Positions 8,318-16,894 of a stretch of DNA of 64,000 bases are shown in pieces. The notes under the pieces are model-generated. The model did no database searches, was not told the origin of the DNA, and worked only from the letters and a program-made list of their open reading frames with translations. Source of the DNA: Bog-473 sp963804055 (GTDB lineage Bacteria > Actinomycetota > Acidimicrobiia > Acidimicrobiales > RAAP-2); assembly GCA_963804055.1 (NCBI GenBank), contig CAWDOU010000001.1:186001-250000 (forward strand), given 5' to 3'. The position numbers and the translations under genes are program-made. Position 1 is the stretch's first letter, and the number at the start of each line of letters is the position of its first letter.

Positions 8318-9224
8318 GGAAGCCCGCGTGCTCCTCTGCGCCCTCGGGGACCACGTGCGGGACCTCGTGCTGGGGTCGCGGGGCATGGACATGGCGGAGG
8401 TGGCCGGGGAGACGGTCGCCGACACCATCTACGCCATCGACCAGGTGGCCGACGACGCACTGCTGCAGTGGTTCGAGGAACACTGGCCTGACGTCGAGGT
8501 CGTCTCGGAAGGACTCGACGAGCCGGTGCGCGTCGGGCCGGCGGCGGCGTGGACGGTCATCGTCGACACCATCGACGGCACACGCGGCCTGATGTACGAC
8601 AAGCGGGCGGCCTGGTGCCTCGCCGCAGCGGCACCGCCGGACGGGCATCTGGCGGACATCGTGGCGGCCGCCATGACCGAACTGCCGACGGCCAAGCAGG
8701 GCGCAGCGGACCAGTTGAGCGCCACCCGCGGCGGTGGCCTCCGGGCCGAGCGCGTCGACCTGGCGACCGCAGCACGCGTGGCGTTGGCCGTGCGCCCGTC
8801 CGCGGCGACGGACCTCGGCCACAGCTTCAGCGGGTTGGCGAAGTTCTTCCTGCCCGGCAAGCCGGCGCTGGCCGCGCTGGAGGCCGAGCTGTTCGAGAGG
8901 CTGGGTGAACGGCAGGTCTTCGACGATCAGTACCTCTCGACCGGCGGCCAGCTGCACGAGCTCATCACCGGCCGGGATCGCTTCGTGGCCGACCTGCGCC
9001 CGCTGGTCCAGAGCGACGGTCTGGCTTGTCACCCCTACGACGTGTGCACCGCGCTGCTGCTCGAAGAAGTCGGCGGCGTCGTCACCGACCCGTGGGGCGC
9101 CCCGCTGGCGGTCCCGCTGGACAACGTGACCCCGGTGGCCTGGGTGGGCTACGCCAACCGGACGCTGGCGGCCAGCATCGGGCCGGTGCTGGCCGAGCTG
9201 GTGGAGGGCCTGGGTGCGGGGTAG
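8301..9224 (+). CDS. Inositol-monophosphatase-like (IMPase/FBPase superfamily) phosphatase
   Basis: A 307-residue protein with the metal-binding signature of the IMPase superfamily: VVSEG (Glu 70), DTIDGTRG (residues 89-96, in place of DPIDGT) and a C-terminal HPYDVCTALLLEEVGG stretch corresponding to the second metal site. Members are Mg-dependent sugar- or inositol-phosphate phosphatases. It overlaps galT by 17 bp and the sugar kinase by 11 bp, so expression is tightly coupled to the GH2/GalT operon, where a phosphatase is not part of the standard Leloir pathway. A role in removing a toxic sugar phosphate, or in acting on a side product, is possible but unproven. Confidence 0.8.
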   Translation: MPPSAEEARVLLCALGDHVRDLVLGSRGMDMAEVAGETVADTIYAIDQVADDALLQWFEEHWPDVEVVSEGLDEPVRVGPAAAWTVIVDTIDGTRGLMYDKRAAWCLAAAAPPDGHLADIVAAAMTELPTAKQGAADQLSATRGGGLRAERVDLATAARVALAVRPSAATDLGHSFSGLAKFFLPGKPALAALEAELFERLGERQVFDDQYLSTGGQLHELITGRDRFVADLRPLVQSDGLACHPYDVCTALLLEEVGGVVTDPWGAPLAVPLDNVTPVAWVGYANRTLAASIGPVLAELVEGLGAG

Positions 9225-10314
9225 CGCGCCCGGGCGCCTCGACTTCCTGGGCGGGGTGGCCGACTACTCGGGTGCCCTCGTGCTCCAGATGCCGACCCGA
9301 CAGCGGACCGAGGTCGTGGTGCACGCGGACAAGGAGTTCGTCGTCGGCCCCGCGCGCTTCTCTGTGGCCGGGCTCGAGCGCCTGGCCGGCCTCGACTACG
9401 CGGAGGTGCGCCGGAAGCTGGCGCCGTACCCCCGCTGGACGCACTACATCGTCGGCGTGGCCGTCGTGCTCGTGCGCCATGGGGAGATGGAGGTGCCGCA
9501 GGGGCGGATCGAGATCATCTCGGATCTGCCGGCCTCCGTGGGCGTGGCGTCGAGCGCGGCGCTCGAGGTGGCGACGGCGCGGGCCTTGGGCGCCGCGCGG
9601 GGGGACCCGCTCCGCCTGGCCGCGCTGTGCCAGGAGGCCGAGAACCACGTGGTCGGCGCCCCCTGCGGCATCATGGACCAGGTTGCCGTGACGCTCGGGG
9701 TTCCCGGCGCGGTGCTGCCGATCCTGTGCAGGCCGGCATCGGTGACCGACGCGGTGGTCCTGCCCGAGGAGCTCGAGATCGTGGGGTGGCCGACGCACGC
9801 CGCCCACGATGTCGGCGGTGCGCCGTACGGACGGGCGCGGTCCGCCGCCTTCATGGGCAAGCGCATGGTGGAAGCGGAAGCCGGGCGCTCCTGGCCCTGG
9901 GTGAGCGAGCTTCCCGCTGACGCGCTGGACGCGCTGCCCGACATGATCGACGGGCAAAGCTTCCTCAGCCGCTGGGGCGCGACCGGTGACGACGTCACGG
10001 GGGTGCGACCGGACGAGTCGTATCCCGTGCGGGCTGCCACATCGTTCGGCGTCGAGGAGCATGAACGGGCCCTGGCCGCGCTGGCGGCATTGGCCGACGG
10101 GCAACCGGAGCGCCTGGGGCCGCTGCTGCAGGCCAGCCAGGACGGCTACGACGCCATGGGCCTGGGCCATCCGGCCGCCACGGCCATCGTCGACGCGGCA
10201 GTGGGCCGCCCGGGAGTCTTCGGCGCCCGCTCCAGCGGCGGTGGGTGCGGCGGCACCGTGGTGGTCGTGTGCGAGCGCGGCACGTTGGACGACGTCGACG
10301 GACTGATCCGCTGA
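9214..10314 (+). CDS. GHMP-family sugar kinase (galactokinase / L-arabinokinase-like)
   Basis: A 366-residue kinase with the three GHMP motifs: motif 1 APGRLDFLGGVADYSG (5-20), motif 2 PASVGVASSAALEVA (106-120) and motif 3 SSGGGCGGTVVV (340-351). Motif 1 differs from bacterial galactokinase (APGRVNLIGEHTDYN) and closely resembles the GHMP domain of plant L-arabinokinase, as do ENHVVGAPCGIMDQ (143-156) and HDVGGAPYGRARSAAFMG. The product is a sugar-1-phosphate, the substrate of the adjacent GalT. GTG start at 9214, overlapping the phosphatase gene. Galactose remains possible because the upstream GH2 is beta-galactosidase-like; L-arabinose is the main alternative. Last gene of the operon. Confidence 0.8.
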   Translation: MRGSAPGRLDFLGGVADYSGALVLQMPTRQRTEVVVHADKEFVVGPARFSVAGLERLAGLDYAEVRRKLAPYPRWTHYIVGVAVVLVRHGEMEVPQGRIEIISDLPASVGVASSAALEVATARALGAARGDPLRLAALCQEAENHVVGAPCGIMDQVAVTLGVPGAVLPILCRPASVTDAVVLPEELEIVGWPTHAAHDVGGAPYGRARSAAFMGKRMVEAEAGRSWPWVSELPADALDALPDMIDGQSFLSRWGATGDDVTGVRPDESYPVRAATSFGVEEHERALAALAALADGQPERLGPLLQASQDGYDAMGLGHPAATAIVDAAVGRPGVFGARSSGGGCGGTVVVVCERGTLDDVDGLIR

Positions 10315-10395
10315 GCGCCAGGTCGACCGCCAGGTTGACGGGCATTGGCGCCTGGGGGCACGTACATCATGGGCCGGTCGTGCGAAGCTTGCTGC

Positions 10396-11249
10396 GTGGG
10401 AGCCGGCGCAACCCTGCTGGACGTGAGCAAGCGGTACTCCAGGAGAGGGCCGTGGGTACTGCGGGGAGTGAGCCTCGAGGTCCATCCCGGCACATGCACC
10501 TCCATCGTCGGTGCCAACGGCTCCGGGAAGTCGACGCTGCTGCGTCTTGCGGCTGGCCTCGTGTCCCCATCGGGTGGGACGACGCACGTACCGGGGAGGA
10601 TCGGCTACCTGCCCGAGCGGCAACCGGCCCGCCTCAGGTTCAGCGGCGCCGACTATCTGGCCGCCATGGGGCGCATCAAGGGGCTCGACGCGACAGCCGG
10701 ACGCACGAAAGCCGAGGAACTGCTGGGACGTCTCGGGCTCCAGCCCAGCGCCGAGGTCCCATGGGAGATCCTGTCCAAAGGCAACCGGCAGAAGGTCCTG
10801 ATCGCGCAGGCCTTCCTGGCGCCCAGCGATCTCATCGTCCTCGACGAGCCGGCCAGCGGCCTGGACGACGTCGCCCGCAGCGCGCGCTGGACGAGCTCAT
10901 CGGAGAGGCGCTCCACGAGGGCGCCGCCGTGCTCGCCAGTGCTCACCGGACTACGGGAGGGTCACGGGTCGATACGACGTGGCGACTCGCCGCCGCCGGT
11001 CTCGTGGAGGAGTCGTTGCCGGCCGGTGGCCGAACGGCCCGCACGCGGATCGTCATTGTCGCGGCTTCTGACCCGCCCGTCATTGCGCTCAGCGACGTGC
11101 CCGGCGTCGAAGACATTCGATCCGACCACTCAGGCCGGAGGCACGAGCTCCTCGTCGCGCACGACGCGGTCGATACGGTGCTGCGTCAGGCCTTGGGGCA
11201 GGGCTGGTCGGTCGAATCGGTCACGCCGACGGCACGCGGGGGGTCGTGA
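10396..11249 (+). CDS. ABC transporter ATP-binding protein, with an apparent frameshift
   Basis: From a GTG at 10396 the frame encodes a typical nucleotide-binding domain: Walker A GANGSGKST, a signature-type loop ILSKGNRQKVLIAQAF (LSKGNRQ replacing LSGGQ) and Walker B LIVLDEPASGLDD. At about 10873-10880 the frame must shift by one missing base to continue as RALDELIGEALHEGAAVLAS (H-loop region ASAHR) to the stop at 11249. Restoring one base would give DVARQRALDELI. The product, about 285 residues, is the ATPase of an exporter whose membrane partner starts 2 bp later. The LSKGNRQ loop is usual in ABC-2-type drug, antibiotic or lipid exporters. Indel artefact or real inactivation cannot be separated here. 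Confidence 0.8.
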
Positions 11250-11250
11250 C

Positions 11251-11901
11251 GTGAGAGCCCTGCTGGGCTACGTGTACCGAGACATGGTGCGAGGCCAGCG
11301 CTGGGTCGCACCCCTGGTCTGCTTTGCGGCCCTCGACGCGATCCTCAGTGCACAGACGGGGTCCGTGCTCCCCACCTACGCGGTGACGGCGACCGCATTG
11401 CTCTTCATCGGCACATGGCTCACGGTCGTGATCGTGAACAACGAGGATCCCGTGCAGCAAGCCATCACGGAGGCGTGTGCCCGGAGCCGGTCGCGTGTCC
11501 GCTTGTCCAAGTTGCTCTTCGCCTACCTGGCCATCGCCGCTCTCGGTGTCGTCGGCATGATCGGGCCGCCCATCGCCTCGAGCTCACGGGTCACGCCCAC
11601 CGACCTCGGAGCGGGCGTCTGTGCGCAGCTCATCACTGCACTGGCCGCTGTCGCCCTGGGTGCGCTCTGCAGCCGTCCGGTCATCCGGCGACGAGCATGG
11701 TCCGTTCTGCTCGGCGTGACGGTCTGTCTGGCCACGGTGATCGTTCCGAGCGGCCCGCCCACGCGCCAGCTCCTCGTCCTGTACGACAAGACGGGCTCCT
11801 TCAGGCTCGGGGTCCCTCTCGCGCTCATCGCGCTCGAGACGCTCGTCCTGGGGGCGGTGGCCATTGCCGTCTCCGTACGCGTGTCGCTGCGACGGTCCTG
11901 A
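11251..11901 (+). CDS. ABC exporter membrane subunit (putative)
   Basis: A 216-residue integral membrane protein with about six hydrophobic segments: residues about 13-30, 35-55, 85-105, 115-135, 145-160 and 185-208. GTG start at 11251, 2 bp after the ATP-binding gene, in the usual ATPase-then-permease order. No family signature beyond the membrane topology and ABC-2-like size was recognised. It probably forms the channel of the pair; the cargo is unknown. The bare frame continues upstream into the ATPase gene because of the frameshift there, which should not be read as a fusion. Confidence 0.65.
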   Translation: MRALLGYVYRDMVRGQRWVAPLVCFAALDAILSAQTGSVLPTYAVTATALLFIGTWLTVVIVNNEDPVQQAITEACARSRSRVRLSKLLFAYLAIAALGVVGMIGPPIASSSRVTPTDLGAGVCAQLITALAAVALGALCSRPVIRRRAWSVLLGVTVCLATVIVPSGPPTRQLLVLYDKTGSFRLGVPLALIALETLVLGAVAIAVSVRVSLRRS

Positions 11902-11916
11902 CCCACCCGCAGAGCA

Positions 11917-13290
11917 TCAGCACACTGCAGGGTCGAACTGGGCGGGTGTCGCCTGGGGGACCGTCGTCGGCGTCGTGGCCGTGGCGGTGCCGGAATTCGA
12001 CGACGTCGAGGTCCTCGGAGAGGTCGAGGTCGATGGCGCCGTCAATGCCGACGTCTGGGCATACCCACTGCCGTCCAAGGGCGGCGTGGTGATCGGGAGA
12101 GGGGCAGCAGCGCCGAGGAACTGTGTGATCACCTGTTGCGCGGCGCCTGCTTGCACGACCTCGACGTCGCCGTAGCCACTCGTGGTCACCCCCGTCGTCG
12201 GGAGCGTCCAGGTCTGCAGGTTCGAACCCGAGAATGCGTGGTACCGGGTCGCCAGGGACACCAGGTCGCCGCCCGAGAGCGCCGGATCCTTGGTGATGTC
12301 GCCCACCAGGGCGCCGAGCACCCGGTTGACGTCGACTGGGTTGAGATCGCCTTTGGCCTTGTCGATGACGGCAGACATGACGATGTTCTGACGCTCAATC
12401 CGTCCCAGGTCCGACGTGGGATCGGCATGCCATTCGCCGTCCTCGTCGTACTGGTAGTAGCGGGAGCGGGCCAGCGCCAGGGCCATGTTGCCGTTGAGCG
12501 GCTGACAGCCCGAATGGGTGATCTGCAGCCCGGAGTTGTTGTTCCCGAGGTCGTCGTCGCGCACCGGATAGGGGAAGTCGAGCGAGATCGATCCGACGGC
12601 GTTGACGAGATTGATGACGCCCGAGAAGTCGATCGTGACGAAGTGGTTGATCGGAATCCCCAGCGTGTTCTGAATCGTCTGCACGAGCGGCTCGATGCCG
12701 TCGTCGAATGCGGTGTTGATCTTGTTCTTCGTGGAGAGGCCGGTGTTTGCCGGCATGCCGGAGAGGCTGACAAAGGTGTCCCGAGGTATGGACAGCACCC
12801 TGGCCGTCCCCGCAGCGGGATCGACGTGAATGATCTTGATCGTGTCGCTGCGTTGACCGCCGACCTGGCTGGAACTTCCGAACGAGTTTGCGGCTGCCCC
12901 GGTGTCCCCGGCTCTGGAGTCGGAGCCGACAACGAGCACGTTGAACGGCTTGCCAGGAGCCGCCTCCTTGCAGGATCGGCACTTCACCGACTTGATCTGC
13001 GACAGCTTCCACTGCACGTAGCCGTATTCGCCCGCGACCAACCCACCGGCGACGACGAGCAGGATCGCGCCAATGGTCAATGCCACCCGCCATCGGCTTC
13101 GTCGTTTCCCCCGCCCCCCTTTCCGGGACGGGGTCTGCGCGACGTCGTCGCCGAGCTGCCTCAGTCCTGCCAGGGGATCGGATCTGGCCTCGAGCATCCT
13201 GAGACCGGCGAATTGGTCGGCAGCTCCACGGGGCGTGGCTCCCGCTCCCACTCCTGCTGCCCTCGAGTTGCGACGTGCACGTCTGGACAT
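11917..13290 (-). CDS. LytR-CpsA-Psr (LCP) family cell-envelope ligase
   Basis: A 457-residue membrane-anchored protein: basic cytoplasmic N-terminus (1-68), one transmembrane helix (about 69-87), then an extracytoplasmic LCP domain with FNVLVVGSDSR, RSDTIKIIHVDP, VLSIPRDTFV and the Arg-rich ALALARSRYYQYDEDG segment. LCP enzymes transfer lipid-linked glycopolymers such as arabinogalactan or teichoic-acid-like chains to peptidoglycan. A C-terminal Ser/Thr/Pro-rich tail (about 400-450) is probably a disordered wall linker. It converges on the ABC exporter pair and is divergent from the sigma-factor gene at 13461. Confidence 0.92.
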   Translation of the reverse strand: MSRRARRNSRAAGVGAGATPRGAADQFAGLRMLEARSDPLAGLRQLGDDVAQTPSRKGGRGKRRSRWRVALTIGAILLVVAGGLVAGEYGYVQWKLSQIKSVKCRSCKEAAPGKPFNVLVVGSDSRAGDTGAAANSFGSSSQVGGQRSDTIKIIHVDPAAGTARVLSIPRDTFVSLSGMPANTGLSTKNKINTAFDDGIEPLVQTIQNTLGIPINHFVTIDFSGVINLVNAVGSISLDFPYPVRDDDLGNNNSGLQITHSGCQPLNGNMALALARSRYYQYDEDGEWHADPTSDLGRIERQNIVMSAVIDKAKGDLNPVDVNRVLGALVGDITKDPALSGGDLVSLATRYHAFSGSNLQTWTLPTTGVTTSGYGDVEVVQAGAAQQVITQFLGAAAPLPITTPPLDGSGYAQTSALTAPSTSTSPRTSTSSNSGTATATTPTTVPQATPAQFDPAVC

Positions 13291-13432
13291 ATCACCGCGT
13301 CGTACCTTCTGCCCCGAGGTGTCTCGGCAGTGTGCCCTGCTCGCCTAAGACGAGACTAAGAAGGGTGCGGACCGACCAGAGGTCGTCGAGGACAGTTCAA
13401 ATTCGAGCGGGGCTGTCGTGATGGAGGGGACC

Positions 13433-13442
13433 TGACCGGTCA
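13433..13442. promoter_or_regulatory. Palindrome ahead of the sigma-factor gene
   Basis: TGACCGGTCA is a perfect 10-bp palindrome 18 bp before the proposed GTG start of the sigma-factor gene, in the divergent gap with the LCP gene. It may be an operator or part of a promoter; nothing further supports it. Confidence 0.25.
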
Positions 13443-13460
13443 CAATTGGTGGTGGGTGTT

Positions 13461-13919
13461 GTGACTACTCCCGGCGACCAGGAGTTCGGGGATTTCGTAC
13501 GTGCCGTCGAGCCGGGTCTGCGGCGCGCCTTGTTCGCGGTCCTGGGGGCCGAACGAGGCAGGGAGGCGACGGCGGAGGCGCTGGCCTGGGCCTGGGAGCA
13601 CTGGGACCGCGTCGTCACTCTGGACAACCCCACGGCGTACCTGTTCAGGGTGGGTCAGAGCCGCAGCCGGACCCGAAAGGTGCGGACGGTCCATGCCAGG
13701 AGCGAGTGGAGCGATCCCGTCGTCGAGCCGGAGCTCGCGAGAGCGCTGACGGATCTGTCGGAGGCACAGCGGGTCGCGGTGATCCTGGTCCATGCGTTCG
13801 GTTGGACCATGCGAGAGGTGGCCGAACTGAACGGGACCCACGTGAGCAGCGTGCAGACGCATCTCGCACGCGGACTCCGGAAACTACGAGCGGCCCTGGA
13901 GGTCGATGAGCATGCCTGA
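13461..13919 (+). CDS. ECF-like RNA polymerase sigma factor
   Basis: About 152 residues. Region 2 (about 10-65: FGDFVRAVEPGLRRALF, ALAWAWEHWDRV, NPTAYLFRVGQS) and region 4 (about 90-150: LTDLSEAQRVAVILVHAFGW, MREVAELNGTHVSSVQTHL, ARGLRKLRAAL) are both recognisable. The GTG at 13461 was preferred; TTG/GTG starts at 13446-13452 are in frame. The stop overlaps the next gene, a membrane protein with a cytoplasmic N-terminus, by 14 bp. This is the classical arrangement of a sigma factor and its membrane-bound regulator. Confidence 0.8.
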   Translation: MTTPGDQEFGDFVRAVEPGLRRALFAVLGAERGREATAEALAWAWEHWDRVVTLDNPTAYLFRVGQSRSRTRKVRTVHARSEWSDPVVEPELARALTDLSEAQRVAVILVHAFGWTMREVAELNGTHVSSVQTHLARGLRKLRAALEVDEHA

Positions 13920-15021
13920 GTTGTCGGAGAGGATTCGGGACTACGTGGACGAAGCGTGTCCCGCGGTGACGATCGACGAGATCACCAGCCGGCTCGGGGT
14001 CAGGGACGTCGCCCCGCAGGGGCGCGGGCCGACCAGTCGCCGCCTGGCTCTGCTCAGTGCCGCTGTCGTGGCGATCCTCGTGGTCGTGCTCGTGGTCCAG
14101 CTTCTTCCAGGATCGGGACCGCAGGCCGGGACCGAGGCCGAGGCAGCACTCGCCCGGCTGGCTTCAGTCGCGGCGGCGCAGCCGGTCGGGGTCGTTCCAG
14201 GTCCCGGGCACTACCTCTACTACGAGACGTCCCAGACGATGACGGGTGCTACCCCGCAATCAGCCGGTGCGCAACAGTTCCTCTTCCGGGAAGCCCAGAC
14301 CACGCAGACGTGGGTGGCGCCGGACGGATCCGGGCGCCAGCGCATCGCGACAAGCGAGCCCCAGCTCGTCTTTCCGGCTCAGCACGCCGCCTGGGTGGCG
14401 GCCGGATCTCCTCAGCCGTTCCTCCAAGTCCCCGGTGTCGACGACACGCTCTACCCGAGCACGCGTTCACCCGTTGGAGGCCCCCTCGTCATGGCCTCCG
14501 GCGCGTACCGCCTCTCGTACCTGGACTCGTCGAAGTTCCCGACGCAGCCGGCGGCCCTGCAGCGATACATGGATCGTTCCTTCAAGATCGACGACAACAG
14601 TCGGTCGGCGACCCTCCAGCTGGCTGCCAATGTTCTGCAAGTGGGGGCGAGGCCGGCCTTGCGGTCGGCGGTCTTCGAGCTGATCGAGCATCTTCGGGGC
14701 GTCACCCTCCTGGGAACGACGAAGGACCCCCGTGGGCGGACGGGGACTGGAGTCGCCGTCGAAGAACGCGGGAGCCGGACGATTCTGGTCTTCGATCCCA
14801 CGACGTCCGCTGTCCTTGGAGAGCGGTCCGTCTCGGTGCGGTCGGTGCATCACGGTGGCGTGGCTATCCCCAAGGGCACGGTGGTCAGCGCCGAAACGTT
14901 CGGAGTCACCGGCACCACCGGGTCGACGGGTAGGTACCCGAATGGTCAGCTCGCCCCGCCGTACCAGGGCGACACCAGGGCCGGTACGCCGAACGGGGCC
15001 ATCTTCGTCCCGGGTGGGTGA
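13906..15021 (+). CDS. Membrane-anchored protein of the CU044_5270 type, possible anti-sigma partner
   Basis: A 371-residue protein: short cytoplasmic region (1-45), one transmembrane helix (about 46-66, LALLSAAVVAILVVVLVVQL), then a large extracytoplasmic domain with HYLYYETSQTM, typical of the actinobacterial CU044_5270 family that usually follows ECF sigma-factor genes. It overlaps the sigma gene (ATG at 13906, alternative ATG at 13912). By position it may sense an envelope signal and hold the sigma factor, but no zinc-binding anti-sigma motif is visible in the short cytoplasmic part, so this role is inference. Confidence 0.72.
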   Translation: MSMPELSERIRDYVDEACPAVTIDEITSRLGVRDVAPQGRGPTSRRLALLSAAVVAILVVVLVVQLLPGSGPQAGTEAEAALARLASVAAAQPVGVVPGPGHYLYYETSQTMTGATPQSAGAQQFLFREAQTTQTWVAPDGSGRQRIATSEPQLVFPAQHAAWVAAGSPQPFLQVPGVDDTLYPSTRSPVGGPLVMASGAYRLSYLDSSKFPTQPAALQRYMDRSFKIDDNSRSATLQLAANVLQVGARPALRSAVFELIEHLRGVTLLGTTKDPRGRTGTGVAVEERGSRTILVFDPTTSAVLGERSVSVRSVHHGGVAIPKGTVVSAETFGVTGTTGSTGRYPNGQLAPPYQGDTRAGTPNGAIFVPGG

Positions 15022-15071
15022 CGGAGTAAGTCTCGCTCCCACACGCCGGTTCCTTGCCGCAAGCGAGAGCA

Positions 15072-15455
15072 ATGCGCGAGCGTCTGCGTATGCAAGTCGT
15101 TCATATGGGGCTTTGGAAGGTCAAGCCGGATGCCGACGCGGCGATGTTGCAGCGTGCCGCCGACAAGGTGGCCAGTTTCAAAGACATCGTGCCCGGGTGC
15201 GTCGAATCCCTTCTGGCACCCCTCTACGTGCCCGAGATGGGCGCAGCCGATCAAGAGACTTTCGGCAACCTCGACTCGTTCGAGGAGATGGCACGGGGCT
15301 TCAACTACATCCTCTACACCGTCTTCGAGAGCGAGGCGGCGCGGCAGGTGTACGAAGAGCATCCTGCCCATATGGACCTGCAGGAGGAGTGCTTGGCGGT
15401 GTGGATCGGCGACGCGGCCGAGTCCGCCCTGGTCTTCGACTTCCGCCGCCCCTAG
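15072..15455 (+). CDS. Stress-responsive alpha/beta-barrel (Dabb) domain protein
   Basis: About 127 residues. MQVVHMGLWKVKPDADAAML, a central SFKDIVPGCVESLLAP, and YTVFESEAARQVYEEHPAH form the dimeric ferredoxin-like barrel fold of Dabb proteins, in which the late EHPAHMDL segment is conserved. Members range from plant stress proteins to polyketide cyclases; the activity is unknown. ATG at 15072 follows GCGAGAG; a second in-frame ATG is at 15108-15110 depending on numbering of the MQVV start, so the first few residues are uncertain. It stands alone between the sigma-factor pair and the DHFR-like gene. Confidence 0.75.
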   Translation: MRERLRMQVVHMGLWKVKPDADAAMLQRAADKVASFKDIVPGCVESLLAPLYVPEMGAADQETFGNLDSFEEMARGFNYILYTVFESEAARQVYEEHPAHMDLQEECLAVWIGDAAESALVFDFRRP

Positions 15456-15552
15456 CGCCTCCGCCGACGCGAGATCGGGGGCCGCAGGTCCGGCGATCCC
15501 GGTTTGGCTCGTGCCGACTATGTTCGTTCGAGTCCCGCTCGGAGGCGTCGGC

Positions 15553-16116
15553 ATGGCCAAGCTCATCTACATCGCGAACACGTCTCTCGACGGGTACATC
15601 GAAGATGAAGACGGCGGGATCAACTGGGGAGACCCTGACGCTGACGGGGAGTACTTCGGTTCGATCAACAGCTTGCAGCGAGGGGTCGGGACCTATCTGT
15701 ACGGGCGCCGCATGTACGAGACGATGGTCTACTGGGAGACCGCTCCGGTCGCCGACCAGCCGGCCTGGGTGGCGGAGTTCACCGAGCTGTGGCGAGGGGC
15801 CGAGAAGATCGTCTTCTCGACGACCCTGGCGGCGGCGTCGAGCGCCCGGACCACGCTTGCGCCGACGTTCGACGCCGAGTCGATACGGAAGATGAAGGCC
15901 GACGAAACCCGGGACCTGACGGTGGGTGGAGCCGACCTCGCCGCCCACGCCTTTGCGGCGGGATTGGTGGACGAGTGCCACCTGTACTTCTGGCCCATCG
16001 CACTCGGAGGCGGCAAGCACGCTCTCCCCAGGCAGGCCCGTCTCGACCTCCAATTGCTCACGGTGGAAAACCTCCGTAGCGGTATCGTCCACCTGCACTA
16101 TCGCGTCGGCACGTAG
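15553..16116 (+). CDS. Dihydrofolate reductase-like (RibD C-terminal domain) protein
   Basis: A 187-residue single-domain protein of the DHFR/RibD_C superfamily: AKLIYIANTSLDGYIEDEDG at the N-terminus, GTYLYGRRMYETMVYW (the conserved GR.TYE-like motif), EKIVFSTTL, DLTVGGADLAAHAFAAGLVDE and WPIALGGGKHAL. In true DHFR and RibD this fold binds NADPH. Most stand-alone members in actinobacteria are of unknown function, so reductase activity is a family-level guess. The ATG at 15553 has only a weak ribosome site. Confidence 0.85.
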   Translation: MAKLIYIANTSLDGYIEDEDGGINWGDPDADGEYFGSINSLQRGVGTYLYGRRMYETMVYWETAPVADQPAWVAEFTELWRGAEKIVFSTTLAAASSARTTLAPTFDAESIRKMKADETRDLTVGGADLAAHAFAAGLVDECHLYFWPIALGGGKHALPRQARLDLQLLTVENLRSGIVHLHYRVGT

Positions 16117-16127
16117 CGGGTCAGCAG

Positions 16128-16366
16128 ATGGCGGCAACGTTGAAGGTGACGCACAAGGCACTCGGAGCAGAGGTCCGTCGTAATCCGGAGGTCGATGACG
16201 ACGTCGTCATCGACAGCGAGCAGATCGGGTCGGTCAAAATGAACGGCACGATCGAGCTGTCGGTCGGGTGGCCGACGGAGAGACTGTCGCCTTCCTCTGC
16301 GCGGGAAAGGTTTCTCCCGATCTTTTCTCCTTCATCGTCCCCAGGCTGGCGCTGAAGCTCGTTAGG
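16128..16366 (+). pseudogene. Remnant of a small conserved protein, frameshifted and internally deleted
   Basis: The first half reads MAATLKVTHKALGAEVRR ... IGSVKMNGTIELSV, resembling a small actinobacterial family in which a receptor-like beta domain precedes a C-terminal hydrophobic segment. After about 16261 the same frame becomes nonsense, while the +2 frame reads VADGETVAFLCAGKV ... LFSFIVPRLALKLVR, a plausible C-terminus. The usual middle segment of about 20 residues is missing and no proper stop follows before the opposite-strand gene at 16362. It is therefore probably a decaying gene. Function unknown. Confidence 0.4.
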
Positions 16367-16886
16367 TCGGACGGACAACCACCTCGGCACTTTGCAATCG
16401 GGCCAAGACGGCATTTTCTCGCTTGGGCGCGACGGAGGAGAACAGGATGGTGTCCAGTGGATACCAAAGGCCCACCCAGGCCAAGACCCAACCGGCGAGA
16501 TTGGCGAGGTCCTCCGACGAATTCGACACGGCTGTCGCGACGGCGATGATCAGCCCGACCAAGGCCACCGGGATCCCCACCTTGAGCGCAGAGTAGCCAT
16601 CCCGCCTGGCGATGCGGCGTTCCCGGTTGTTCCGACGGATCCGGTCCTCGCAGTAGCGTGCAATCGACTGTCGGAGGCGGTCCAGGGCGTCAGCCTCGGG
16701 TGGTGGTGCAGGTAGTTCGAGCTCCAGGCGGATCGCTGAACGGGATCGGTGACTTCGGAGCTCGCCGATGCAGTAGTCGATGCCGGGTTCGCCGTGGTAG
16801 TGCGGCGACATGACATCGGACTCGGAGGTCTGGAACATGTCTTCGAGGCGACCCAGCCTCAGGTGAATCACTTCGGTGTCGTCCAT
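16362..16886 (-). CDS. Hypothetical membrane protein with two C-terminal transmembrane helices
   Basis: About 174 residues from an ATG at 16886. The N-terminal half is hydrophilic (MDDTEVIHLRLGRLEDMF, then ELRSHRSRSAIRLELELP), followed by an Arg-rich segment (about 90-108) and two hydrophobic helices (about 113-131 and 138-156). The Arg-rich region before the helices fits a cytoplasmic N-terminus. No family was recognised. It lies 8 bp after the membrane-protein gene upstream on the same strand, so the two probably form a small operon. Confidence 0.65.
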   Translation of the reverse strand: MDDTEVIHLRLGRLEDMFQTSESDVMSPHYHGEPGIDYCIGELRSHRSRSAIRLELELPAPPPEADALDRLRQSIARYCEDRIRRNNRERRIARRDGYSALKVGIPVALVGLIIAVATAVSNSSEDLANLAGWVLAWVGLWYPLDTILFSSVAPKRENAVLARLQSAEVVVRPT

Positions 16887-16894
16887 GCGACCCT

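Noticed and set aside
10345..11901. Apparent fusion of ABC ATPase and membrane protein in one frame
   Set aside because: The stretch between about 10880 and 11250 is nonsense in this frame, while the other frame carries the rest of the ATPase. The fusion is a product of the frameshift.
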